45,875 nucleotides of DNA from contig CAJJDH010000051.1 in assembly GCA_905182905.1 (NCBI GenBank), positions 1 to 45,875 on the forward strand, in the 5' to 3' direction. The notes below the pieces were generated by a model. The model did no database searches and was not told where the DNA came from. It saw only the letters and a list, made by a program, of their open reading frames with translations. Positions 33,889 to 42,026 of the stretch are shown in pieces; position 1 is the first letter of the stretch; each line of letters begins with the position of its first letter. Made by a program: the position numbers and the translations under genes. The DNA comes from a marine gamma proteobacterium HTCC2089 (GTDB taxonomy: Bacteria > Pseudomonadota > Gammaproteobacteria > Pseudomonadales > Azotimanducaceae).

Positions 33889-34983
33889 ATGAGTTTGTAT
33901 TACCCCGAAAAAAAATCTTCAGGTGTGATCGTTCTTCTAATTGCTGCAGTGAGCATGCTTGCGTGCAGTCCTGACCCTGGTTATCAGTCGATTCAGGGCT
34001 CCACTATGGGCACGTACTATCGCGTGCAATACAAAAGCACGCCGCAATGTCAGGTCAGCCAAGCAAGCATTGACAAACTTCTTGTGGACTTCAATCTAAG
34101 CTTGTCGACCTACTTGCCAAATTCAGAAATCAGCCTATTTAACAATAAGTTGGATGAAAAATTTTATCCAGTCAGTGCTAGGTTCAGTAATGTTTTGATG
34201 GCTGCAAATATGGTCTGGGAGCAATCTGGCGGTGCCTTTGATGTAACTGTAGGGCCACTTGTGAATTTGTGGGGTTTTGGTCCCCAGGAGTCCGCTGCAT
34301 TTCCTTCAGTGGAGTCCCAGGTTAAGGCCTTTGAGGCAGTTGGTATGCAGTACCTTGAACTTCGGCGCGCGCGCGCGGGAGGGCAAACGCGAGGGCTAGA
34401 TAGTGTGAGTGGGGAAAATTTTGGAGCTTATAGTGTCAGCAAAAAAGTGCCGAACCTCTATCTCGATTTTTCTGCATTGGCCAAGGGTTTAGGGGTAGAT
34501 GAGATAGCGCACTCAGTAAAGCAAACGGGCTGCGCAGATTTTATGGTTGATATAGGTGGCGAGGTCCGAACGTTAGGGTTCAGCCCAAAGGCAAGACCTT
34601 GGCGTATTGGTATTGAAGCACCTGACGCGACGCGACGAGGGATGATTCAAAGGGTGTTGGAGTTATCTGGGCATAGTGTTGCGACTTCCGGTGATTATAG
34701 GAATTTTCGTGAGGTGGATGGTGTGCGGGTTGACCATGTCATTGATCCGCGTACGGGTAAACCCGCAGATAACACAGTTGTTTCTGTGAGTGTCGTTCAT
34801 GAAGATGCTATGTGGGCTGATGCTTATGCCACTACGTTTATGGTTTTAGGTGCCGAAGAGGGAATACGTGCCGCAGAAAATTTAAATTTAGCGGTCTTGG
34901 TGATAACAAAAACATCTGATGATCGCTTTGTAGAACGTTATACTCCTGCCATGACGTCATTTTTTGTCGATTTTCCGGAGTAA
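33889..34983 (+). CDS. apbE: ApbE, FAD:protein FMN transferase (lipoprotein)
   Basis: 364-residue enzyme that covalently attaches FMN from FAD to threonine residues of Na+-NQR subunits. The ATG at 33889 (AAGGA just upstream) opens a lipoprotein signal with lipobox MLAC, C26, so the enzyme is anchored in the periplasm. Family motifs are GSTMGTYY (about 37-44), LDFSALAKGLGVDEIA, VDIGGEVRTLG, HVIDPRTGKPA and WADAYATTFMVLG with the metal-binding Asp/Thr. An earlier GTG at 33829 adds a non-signal leader. nqrM follows 3 bases later, matching the usual NQR accessory pair, but no nqrA-F genes are in the window. Confidence 0.93.
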   Translation: MSLYYPEKKSSGVIVLLIAAVSMLACSPDPGYQSIQGSTMGTYYRVQYKSTPQCQVSQASIDKLLVDFNLSLSTYLPNSEISLFNNKLDEKFYPVSARFSNVLMAANMVWEQSGGAFDVTVGPLVNLWGFGPQESAAFPSVESQVKAFEAVGMQYLELRRARAGGQTRGLDSVSGENFGAYSVSKKVPNLYLDFSALAKGLGVDEIAHSVKQTGCADFMVDIGGEVRTLGFSPKARPWRIGIEAPDATRRGMIQRVLELSGHSVATSGDYRNFREVDGVRVDHVIDPRTGKPADNTVVSVSVVHEDAMWADAYATTFMVLGAEEGIRAAENLNLAVLVITKTSDDRFVERYTPAMTSFFVDFPE

Positions 34984-34986
34984 TAT

Positions 34987-35226
34987 ATGACCACATTGAT
35001 ATTCGCATTTGCAGCTATGTTGACCCTTACGGCCGCAATGGCTGTGGGTGTAATTTTTGGGCGTAAGCCTATTGCCGGTACTTGCGGTGGTATGAAGGCA
35101 TTGGGCATGGAAATGGATTGTGAAATCTGCGGCGGCGACCAAGAAGTTTGTGACAGCGTGGAAGGTATTGGGCAGGTTGAAGTATCTGCAGATGCTGAGT
35201 CACTAACTCAGCGCATTGGTAAGTGA
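34987..35226 (+). CDS. nqrM: NqrM, Na+-NQR assembly factor
   Basis: 79-residue protein of the NqrM (formerly DUF539) family, needed for maturation of the Na+-translocating NADH:quinone reductase, where it is thought to deliver iron. One N-terminal membrane helix (about 4-24) is followed by the conserved cysteine set C33, C45, C48 and C55 in GTCGGMKALGMEMDCEICGG and QEVC. The short spacing to apbE indicates co-expression. Its presence implies Na+-NQR genes elsewhere in the genome. Confidence 0.92.
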   Translation: MTTLIFAFAAMLTLTAAMAVGVIFGRKPIAGTCGGMKALGMEMDCEICGGDQEVCDSVEGIGQVEVSADAESLTQRIGK

Positions 35227-35322
35227 TCGCCAGCTGCTAGCTAAATGACAAATCACACAAATAGCCAAATGAAGGCGAACTCGCTTCGCTGCAGTTCTGT
35301 TTAGACTCGCGAGGCAGATTTG

Positions 35323-36564
35323 ATGTCTCACCAATTTTCCAATTTGACGGTTTTTATAGCCATGCGTTATGCCTGGGGTAGTGGTGTTATGTCCTACGTT
35401 AGCAAGCTGGCTTTGGCCGGGCTTGTCTTAAGTATCACCGTTTTGGTTTTGGTAATTTCTATAGTGAATGGTTTTGACCGAGAATTGCGTGAGAGAGTCT
35501 TGGCACTTATTCCACACATAAGTGTTAGTACTGCCCAAGGTATTCCTGCTGATCATTCTCTGTCACTTTCTGATCTGGCGCCTGAAAGTGGTTTGGAAAG
35601 CCTTGCACCATATATTCAAAGTACCGGGTTAGTTGCCGCGAACGGCAATATCCAGGGCATTGAAATGACCGGTATTGAGGCAGCAAGTTATGCTCGTATT
35701 AGTCGGGTTGGTGACTACTTGCGGGCGGGAACTCTCGCCAGGCTAGAAGAGCAGAATTTCACTATGATTATTGGCGCTAAGCTGGCGCGACAACTTGACG
35801 TTGGCATTGGTGATGACCTTATTCTTATGTTGCCAAATACCCAGATTTCAGTTGCTGGCGCGGTCCCAAGGCAGCGCCGCTTCGAGGTGATCGACATATT
35901 TACCAGCCAGTCGCAGTTAGATGGCACTGGTGTTTTTGTCAGTATGCACAGTGCGCAGTTGTTGCTGCGTATGCGCGGCAAAATACATGGTTTTCAGGGG
36001 CGCTTAACAGATCTGTTTGCAACTTACGATGCGCGGCAGTTCCTTTTGCGGGCTATGGCAACCGAGCGGGTTGCCGTGCGTTCTTGGATCTCAACTCACG
36101 GCAACTTATATCAAGCCGTGGCCGTACAGAAAGTTACCATGTTTATTTTATTTTCGTTTTTGGTTGCTGTAGCTGCCTTCAATTTGATCTCTGGACTGAT
36201 GATGATGGTGGAACAGCGCAAATCCGATATTGCAGTGCTGAAAAGTATGGGCGCGGACAACACCAGTTTGCTCAAAGTATTTTGCTGTCTTGGTCTACTC
36301 CTAGGTGGTGGTGGAACTCTTTTGGGTTTAGGGCTTGGCGTTTCCTTAGCGTTATTTTTGCCATGGCTCTACGCCCAGCTAGCTGGTGGTTTTGGTCTAG
36401 ATCTCATGAGCCAGTATTTTATTTCCTATTTGCCGGTGGATGTCCAAATTGGTGACCTCCTTACTGTGGGCGGGATATCTATGGTATTAACTCTCCTTGC
36501 GAGCATTTACCCCGCTTTGCAAGCTACTCGTCTCTTACCCAGTAGAATTTTAGCTAATGAATGA
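35323..36564 (+). CDS. lolC: LolC, lipoprotein-releasing system permease
   Basis: 413-residue inner-membrane subunit of the LolCDE extractor that releases outer-membrane lipoproteins to LolA. Four transmembrane segments: one at about 25-47 (ALAGLVLSITVLVLVISIVNGF) and three at the C-terminus, with a large periplasmic domain between. The start at 35323 has GAGG 8 bases upstream. The end overlaps lolD by 8 bases. Since LolC and LolE are so alike, which copy interacts with LolA is taken from gene order. Confidence 0.9.
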   Translation: MSHQFSNLTVFIAMRYAWGSGVMSYVSKLALAGLVLSITVLVLVISIVNGFDRELRERVLALIPHISVSTAQGIPADHSLSLSDLAPESGLESLAPYIQSTGLVAANGNIQGIEMTGIEAASYARISRVGDYLRAGTLARLEEQNFTMIIGAKLARQLDVGIGDDLILMLPNTQISVAGAVPRQRRFEVIDIFTSQSQLDGTGVFVSMHSAQLLLRMRGKIHGFQGRLTDLFATYDARQFLLRAMATERVAVRSWISTHGNLYQAVAVQKVTMFILFSFLVAVAAFNLISGLMMMVEQRKSDIAVLKSMGADNTSLLKVFCCLGLLLGGGGTLLGLGLGVSLALFLPWLYAQLAGGFGLDLMSQYFISYLPVDVQIGDLLTVGGISMVLTLLASIYPALQATRLLPSRILANE

Positions 36565-37264
36565 CTTGTCTCAACAATCTCCTGTCCTGCAGGCAACTGA
36601 TGTGCATAAGTATTTTTATCAGGGCGCAACGCAGGTACCAGTATTGAACGGTGTCGACTTAGAGCTGTCGCCGGGGGAGCGCGTAGCGATTATTGGCCGC
36701 TCGGGTTCTGGTAAAAGTAGTTTGCTACATATATTGGCAGGGTTGGATACGGCTGATAAAGGTCGGGTAAGCGTTGTGGGCGAGGATATGGGCGAGGCGA
36801 ATGGCGAACAACGTGCTGCGCTGCGCTGTGCATACATGGGCTTTGTGTACCAACAACATCACCTTCTGCCTGAGTTTTCTGCGCTGGAAAATGTTGCGTT
36901 GCCGCAACGCCTGAATCGTGTGTTTAAGGTTGATGCGGATGTGGCGAGCAGAGAAATACTCGAAGCGGTTGGTCTGGGTCATCGGCTACAACATTTACCC
37001 TCTGCTTTATCTGGGGGTGAGCGTCAGCGCGTGGCTGTAGCTAGAGCATTGGCCCACCAGCCGCGTATAGTGTTAGCCGACGAGCCTACTGGTAATTTAG
37101 ATCAAGCAAGCGCCGTGCAATTGATGGACTTGATGGTCGCTTTAAGCGAAGTCAATGGCACGGCTTTTTTAGTGGTCACACACGATGTGTCCATGTTGCA
37201 CAGATTCCACCGTGTACTGACTTTGAGTGAAGGCCGCATAGAACCTTATGCTGCAGATGCCTAG
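36557..37264 (+). CDS. lolD: LolD, ATPase of the lipoprotein-releasing system
   Basis: 235-residue ABC ATPase. Walker A GRSGSGKS (47-54), Q-loop FVYQQHHLLPEFSALENV, signature LSGGERQRVAVARAL (151-165), Walker B IVLADEPTGNLD (171-182) and H-loop VVTHD are all intact, the typical MacB/LolD-type arrangement. It overlaps lolC by 8 bases and is 2 bases from lolE, giving one operon. Confidence 0.95.
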   Translation: MNDLSQQSPVLQATDVHKYFYQGATQVPVLNGVDLELSPGERVAIIGRSGSGKSSLLHILAGLDTADKGRVSVVGEDMGEANGEQRAALRCAYMGFVYQQHHLLPEFSALENVALPQRLNRVFKVDADVASREILEAVGLGHRLQHLPSALSGGERQRVAVARALAHQPRIVLADEPTGNLDQASAVQLMDLMVALSEVNGTAFLVVTHDVSMLHRFHRVLTLSEGRIEPYAADA

Positions 37265-37266
37265 AG

Positions 37267-38496
37267 ATGAGTAAATCTCTTTCGACAGGTTCGTTGAGTT
37301 TGCTGTTGAGCATGTCCATGCGGCTAATATCCCACGCGCCGAATAAATTCGCGCGATTTGTAACCTGGGTTTCATTGGTCGGTCTTACCTTGGGGGTTAC
37401 GGTTTTAACGCTCGTAGTAACTGTGATGAATGGTTTTGACTACGAACTTCGTGACCGACTGCTGGGTTCTATTCCGCATATAACTCTTGGCGGTAATGAT
37501 TACTCCGCGCAGGTTTTGCAAGATATTGGGCAAGACGAGCGAGTAGTTTATGTAAGCCGTTTTTATCGCGGCATTGGTGCAATTGCGCAGCAGGGTCGAG
37601 TGCGTCCTATAAGTTTAATTGGCGTGGACCCAACGGATGCAAGTGCTCTAGGTTCATTAGAACGCGCGATGGTGCTGGGCAGTATTGCAGATTTGTCAGC
37701 AGTTGATTCTGGTGTGGTTATGGGTCAACCATTAGCCGGCTACTTTGGCTTGGATGTTGGTGATAGTTTATTAGTTGCTGTGACTAAGCCTCAGGGTGAT
37801 AGTGCGGTGCTAGTGACAATGCGCCTGAATTTAGTAGGCACGTTTGAATTGGGCGCTGACCCCGATTATTCCATGTTGTTGGTTAATCTGGCTGAAAAAA
37901 ATGCGCAAGAGTGGCGTAGCCTAGGGAAGTTGGGCGTGCGGATCCAACTCACTGATCCTATGCTTGCTACAGATGTTGCGGCCGAGTTAATAGCGCAAAA
38001 CTCGGAGTTACAGTTGGTGACTTGGACGGAAGATTTTGGTGAGCTCTTTCAAGCGGTGCAGCTTGAAAAAACTATGATGTTTGTATTACTGCTACTGGTT
38101 GTAGCTATTGCTGGATTCAATATCGTTGCCGGGCAATTTATGATGGTAAGTGATAAGCGTTCAGATATTGCGATATTGCGAACTATAGGAGCAACTCAAC
38201 GATTCATTCTCAGTCTGTTTTTGTTGCAGGGATCCGTCATTAGCTTTTTTGGCACATTAGCTGGACTTGGCTTAGGGTTGCTGTTGGCCGCCAATATAGA
38301 CCTTGTTGTTGATGCTTTAGCCTTCTTCAGCGGCAAACATTTATTGGATGGCTCTTATTTTGTTACGGTACCCACACGGATACTTTATAGGGACTTGGTC
38401 CTTATTGCTGTAATCAGCGGTGCGTTAGCCCTTTGGTCTGCGTGGCTGCCTGCACGAAGTGCTAGTCAATTGGATCCGGCGCAAAACCTTCATTGA
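37267..38496 (+). CDS. lolE: LolE, lipoprotein-releasing system permease
   Basis: 409-residue partner of LolC in the LolCDE complex. It has the same plan: an N-terminal helix (FVTWVSLVGLTLGVTVLTLVVTVMNGF), a periplasmic domain and three C-terminal helices (MMFVLLLLVVAIAGFNIVAG, SLFLLQGSVISFFGTLAGLGLGLLL, ILYRDLVLIAVISGALALWS). Having separate lolC and lolE, and not a single lolF, is characteristic of most Gammaproteobacteria. The ATG lies 2 bases after the lolD stop. Confidence 0.9.
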   Translation: MSKSLSTGSLSLLLSMSMRLISHAPNKFARFVTWVSLVGLTLGVTVLTLVVTVMNGFDYELRDRLLGSIPHITLGGNDYSAQVLQDIGQDERVVYVSRFYRGIGAIAQQGRVRPISLIGVDPTDASALGSLERAMVLGSIADLSAVDSGVVMGQPLAGYFGLDVGDSLLVAVTKPQGDSAVLVTMRLNLVGTFELGADPDYSMLLVNLAEKNAQEWRSLGKLGVRIQLTDPMLATDVAAELIAQNSELQLVTWTEDFGELFQAVQLEKTMMFVLLLLVVAIAGFNIVAGQFMMVSDKRSDIAILRTIGATQRFILSLFLLQGSVISFFGTLAGLGLGLLLAANIDLVVDALAFFSGKHLLDGSYFVTVPTRILYRDLVLIAVISGALALWSAWLPARSASQLDPAQNLH

Positions 38497-38529
38497 GAAA
38501 ATTCTGTTTGTGTGCCTGAGTTCAGCTGG

Positions 38530-39072
38530 TTAGGGTTTTCTAGCTTTGTCTTTCTGCGCAGCACGAGCTTTGCGTCGTCGCCGCCATTTTTCCATAACTT
38601 TGCTGCGCCATATCAAGCGGGCAGTTATATAGCCGACAGTCCCCAACATCCAACCGCATAAAACGGAACCCAAGAGTAGTGGTCCGCTAATAGCCCCAAG
38701 ATTTTCGAATAGCCAAATGAAGGTGAAATCCCCTTCAAGAGATGTGGCTTCAGTGCCGAGTAACCAAGCACCGAGTTGATACGAAAAATAGAACATTGGC
38801 GCCATAGTGACAGGGTTTGTGATCCACACTAGCGCCACAGATATAGGTAAGTTTGACCTCACAAAGATGGAAATCACTGCTGCTAATAACATTTGCGAGG
38901 GTACGGGAATAAAGGCAGAAAATAGACCGACAAAAACAGCACTCGCCACGGAGCGGCGATTAATCTGCCACAGTTCTTTGCGCTGCAGCATATGAGCTAC
39001 AGGTTTCAGCGCGCGGTTCTCACGTAGAGTTTCCGGTTTTGGAAGAAGTTTTAGTAGCCGATCTTTTAGCAT
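38530..39072 (-). CDS. DUF2062 membrane protein
   Basis: 180-residue protein of the DUF2062 family, with a basic N-terminus, a first hydrophobic region (SAVFVGLFSAFIPVPSQMLLAAVISIF, about 43-70), a conserved ITNPVTMAPMFYFSYQLG segment and a further helix (LLLGSVLCGWMLGTVGYITARLIW). The tail is Arg/Lys-rich (MEKWRRRRKARAAQKDKARKP). Function is not known, though it is often next to lolCDE and comEC. It faces comEC head to head with about 57 bases between the starts. Confidence 0.88.
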   Translation of the reverse strand: MLKDRLLKLLPKPETLRENRALKPVAHMLQRKELWQINRRSVASAVFVGLFSAFIPVPSQMLLAAVISIFVRSNLPISVALVWITNPVTMAPMFYFSYQLGAWLLGTEATSLEGDFTFIWLFENLGAISGPLLLGSVLCGWMLGTVGYITARLIWRSKVMEKWRRRRKARAAQKDKARKP

Positions 39073-39129
39073 AGAGAACCTATTAGCGACTTAGAGTCTG
39101 GTTCTGTTGTTGAACGTAAAGTTTCTTTT

Positions 39130-41346
39130 GTGACATCTATTCACTCTCGTCTCGGAGCTGGCGCACCGGTTTTGCTGCTTGCTTTGCTATTTGGATTACT
39201 GGCCTGTTATGTCGACTATCATTGGTCAAAGGCTCAAGGGTCTATATTAACTAAATGCGCCATAGGTGTGGATATTAGTTTTCGGGCTAAGGTGCTTTAA
39301 GCTAATGAAGTTGCCTCGGAACATTGGCGGTTGGCCGTTCAAGTGATCTCCTTAGGCACAGATACCTGTGTGGACTCAATAGATGGAATGAAACTAAGGG
39401 CCACTTGGAAGACTAGTTTGTTACTGTCGCCTGGCGAGTTCATTGATATCACTGGACGCTTCAAACGCCCTTGGGGAACTGCAAACTCTGGATCATTTGA
39501 CTACCAACGCTGGTTGTTAGCAAACGGTTACTCGGGCACAGGGTACGTGCGTAGTGGCAAGTTACTATTGTCTGAATGGCGGCCTGTCAATAACAGTGCA
39601 GCTGCGCTCCAAGATTTAGATGCTAGCGCTGCCAAGTTGCGCGGCAGAGTAGCGGCGACTTTGGATCAATCAGGACTAGTCTATGCACCTATTTTGTCTG
39701 CCCTGGCTATAGGTGCGACGAGCGGATTGCAGCCCAAAGATTGGTCTATTTTTCGTGCTACAGGGACCATTCACCTTATGGTCATTTCGGGCCTGCATAT
39801 TGCTGTTATTGCGTTCCTAGCGTTTTGGATTTGTAAAATACCACTTGGGCTTCTCTTATCTTTTGTTGGTACTCGGATTGACCATCAGATAGCTCTGCTG
39901 TGCGCGCTACTTATAACCTTTGCTTTTGCTGTGATAACTGGGCTGGGCGCGCCAGCTCTGCGTGTTTGTCTGATGTTGATGTTTGGCCTGTTGGCAAACT
40001 ACTTAGGTCGTAAGCCGCCGTTTTGGTATTTGTTGGGGTTGGCGTTTTGTCTATCTTTAATTATCCAGCCACTGTCTTTTTTTAGCCAAGGTTTTTGGCT
40101 TTCTTATTTCGCTGTGGCTGGTTTAATTTGGGCTTTCAGTCCACGCTCTAAAAGTGTTGGGCCAGTCTTTGGTTTTTTACTTGCTCAGGTTGCTATTTTT
40201 CTCTGGCTCACGCCTTTATTGGGGATATTGGTTGGTGAGGTGTCGCTATTATCCATTCCTGCTAACTTATTGGCACTGCCGATTATAACTGTAGTCACTT
40301 TGCCTGCGCTTATTCTGGGTTTGTCGTTGTATTTTGTGGCGCCAGATTTAGCTATCTGGTTGCTCTATTTAGCGGATTTCAGTATAGCGCTGATATATGC
40401 GTGGCTGGCCGGGTTGCAAAGCGTTGTGCCAGAGTACAGTCGCACGTTCGGCTATTTTTCTCTGTTTGTCGCTTTGGTTGGGTTCATTGCCTGTTTATTT
40501 ATGTTTGTACCGATTCTATTGGTTAAGAGGTTAGCGATATTTTTGCCATTCTTGCTGCTGTTTTTGGCGCGGGAGAACTCTCCATACTACGGTGAATATT
40601 GTTTGCGCATAGTAGATGTAGGGCAGGGGAGCGCAGTGGTTGTAGATACCTCTGCACATAGGCTTGTTTTAGACGCTGGGCCGCTTTTTGCTTCTGGTTT
40701 TGATGCGGCTGTGGCTTCAGTTATTCCAACAATTCGTAGCACTGGGATAGATCGTTTGGACAAAATTTTGGTGAGTCATACTGATCTTGATCATGCAGGT
40801 GGCGTAGCATCGCTCAGGAAAAGGTATCAAAGCGGTGCAATCATTGGCTTGGATAAGCAATGTATAAAAGGCGAGAGCTGGACGTGGGATGGAGTTAAGT
40901 TTCTGCTGGTAGTAGACCATAGCCAGCCCAGTAGAAATGATAGGTCATGTACTTTGTTGATTCGTAATGATCGGACTAAGGCTTATCTGAGCGGTGACAT
41001 CGGTGCAAAGGCAGAAGCTTCACTACTCTTACAGTTACCAAGAGATATTGATTTTCTCTTGGCCCCACATCATGGCAGCGGTAATTCTTCTTCGTATCGA
41101 TTTGCCAGATATCTGTCGCCACGATGGGTAGCGTACAGCGCGGGCTACATGAGTCAGTATGGGCACCCGCATAAACGTACTAAGGCGCGCTATCGGCTTG
41201 AGAATTCAGGCCAGATTGGAACTGCTCAACATGGCGCATTGCGGTGGTGCTCTAGTCTTTCTGACCAGGTGCTAAGTCAGCGTTATGGGACTTTGGTTCT
41301 GGGAAGCTTAGCTGGGCTAGATCTGCTCGGCGCACCAGATGATTAA
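39130..41346 (+). pseudogene. comEC: comEC/rec2 with an in-frame TAA near the N-terminus
   Basis: ComEC forms the inner-membrane DNA-uptake channel of natural transformation. Reading from the GTG at 39130 gives an N-terminal helix (VLLLALLFGLLACYV) and 56 codons, then an in-frame TAA at 39298-39300. The same frame continues directly with ANEVASEHWRLAVQVISL and the rest of the protein: DUF4131-like region (to about residue 160), the multi-helix competence domain and a C-terminal metallo-beta-lactamase domain (VDVGQGSAVVVDT, SHTDLDHAGG, LAPHHGSGNSSS). So the gene is broken only at one codon, unless a TTG at 39331 (671 residues) or readthrough produces a shortened protein. Confidence 0.78.
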
Positions 41347-41815
41347 GCGTCTTAATCAGTTTCTCTTGTTCTTCTTGGGTCAGAAAATTGCCTATTTCTC
41401 GGCTCTCTCCTCTATGTACCAGTGATACTTTTTTTCGATACCAGGGGTGGATTGCCCGCTCCACATGTATTTTGGTGAAATAGCGCTGCCAGGTGACTAT
41501 CTCGGTGGGTGTTTTAACACCCGCTTCCAAGCGAATCTCCTCGCCACTGAATGAAATCACCTCTTGCATACTAGTGCGTCTTAAACAGAGCCAAAGACAG
41601 TAACTTAGGACACTCATCTCCAACGCTGTGAAAGGCAGAATGACCCAATAGCCCATCACGCTAAAGGCTGTAGCGATGCCAAATGACAATAACATCATAA
41701 ACACTATGAAGTATTTGAAAGCGCGCCAACTAAGCGATTGATTGGGTTGTAGAGTGATATTGCCAACGACTCCGCCTGCACTCTGCTCGAACTCGAATTC
41801 CTCAGTTTTGATCAT
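41252..41815 (-). CDS. DUF2244 membrane protein overlapping the comEC end
   Basis: 187-residue protein of the DUF2244 type: ITLQPNQSLSWRAFKYFIVFMMLLSFGIA, a second helix GYWVILPFTALEMSVLSYCLWL, then EVISFSGEEIRLEAG and a folded C-terminal part. The ATG at 41815 (MIKTEEFEF) is chosen since the longer open reading above it is Cys/Thr-rich and unlike the family. The last 31 residues (from about HLVRRADLAQ) lie opposite the last 31 codons of comEC, a 95-base convergent overlap. Function unknown. Confidence 0.82.
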   Translation of the reverse strand: MIKTEEFEFEQSAGGVVGNITLQPNQSLSWRAFKYFIVFMMLLSFGIATAFSVMGYWVILPFTALEMSVLSYCLWLCLRRTSMQEVISFSGEEIRLEAGVKTPTEIVTWQRYFTKIHVERAIHPWYRKKVSLVHRGESREIGNFLTQEEQEKLIKTLNHLVRRADLAQLSFPEPKSHNADLAPGQKD

Positions 41816-41917
41816 ATTTTGCGTGAACGTTGTTTCTGGTTGTCTTTCTTTGCAGCATTTTATAAAGCGATTTTGCTTCCCAGTAAAAGTGGTAAGCGAT
41901 GGATCGTTACCGATTTG

Positions 41918-41945
41918 CTTGAAATAGCAAGTTCTGACCGCATTG
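41918..41945 (+). promoter_or_regulatory. Sigma-32-like heat-shock promoter of clpB
   Basis: CTTGAAA (41918-41924) followed after 13 bases by CCGCATT (41938-41944) matches the sigma-32 consensus of CTTGAAA and CCCCATnT with good spacing. It lies about 80 bases before the clpB start. clpB is a known sigma-32 target in E. coli, which supports the reading. Confidence 0.6.
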
Positions 41946-42026
41946 TAGCAGTCGAGTGTGAAGTGCATGTGCAGGTCTGATGAAATTTTGCTCCTGGGTC
42001 TGCACATTGGGTTATAGGAGAAGGAC

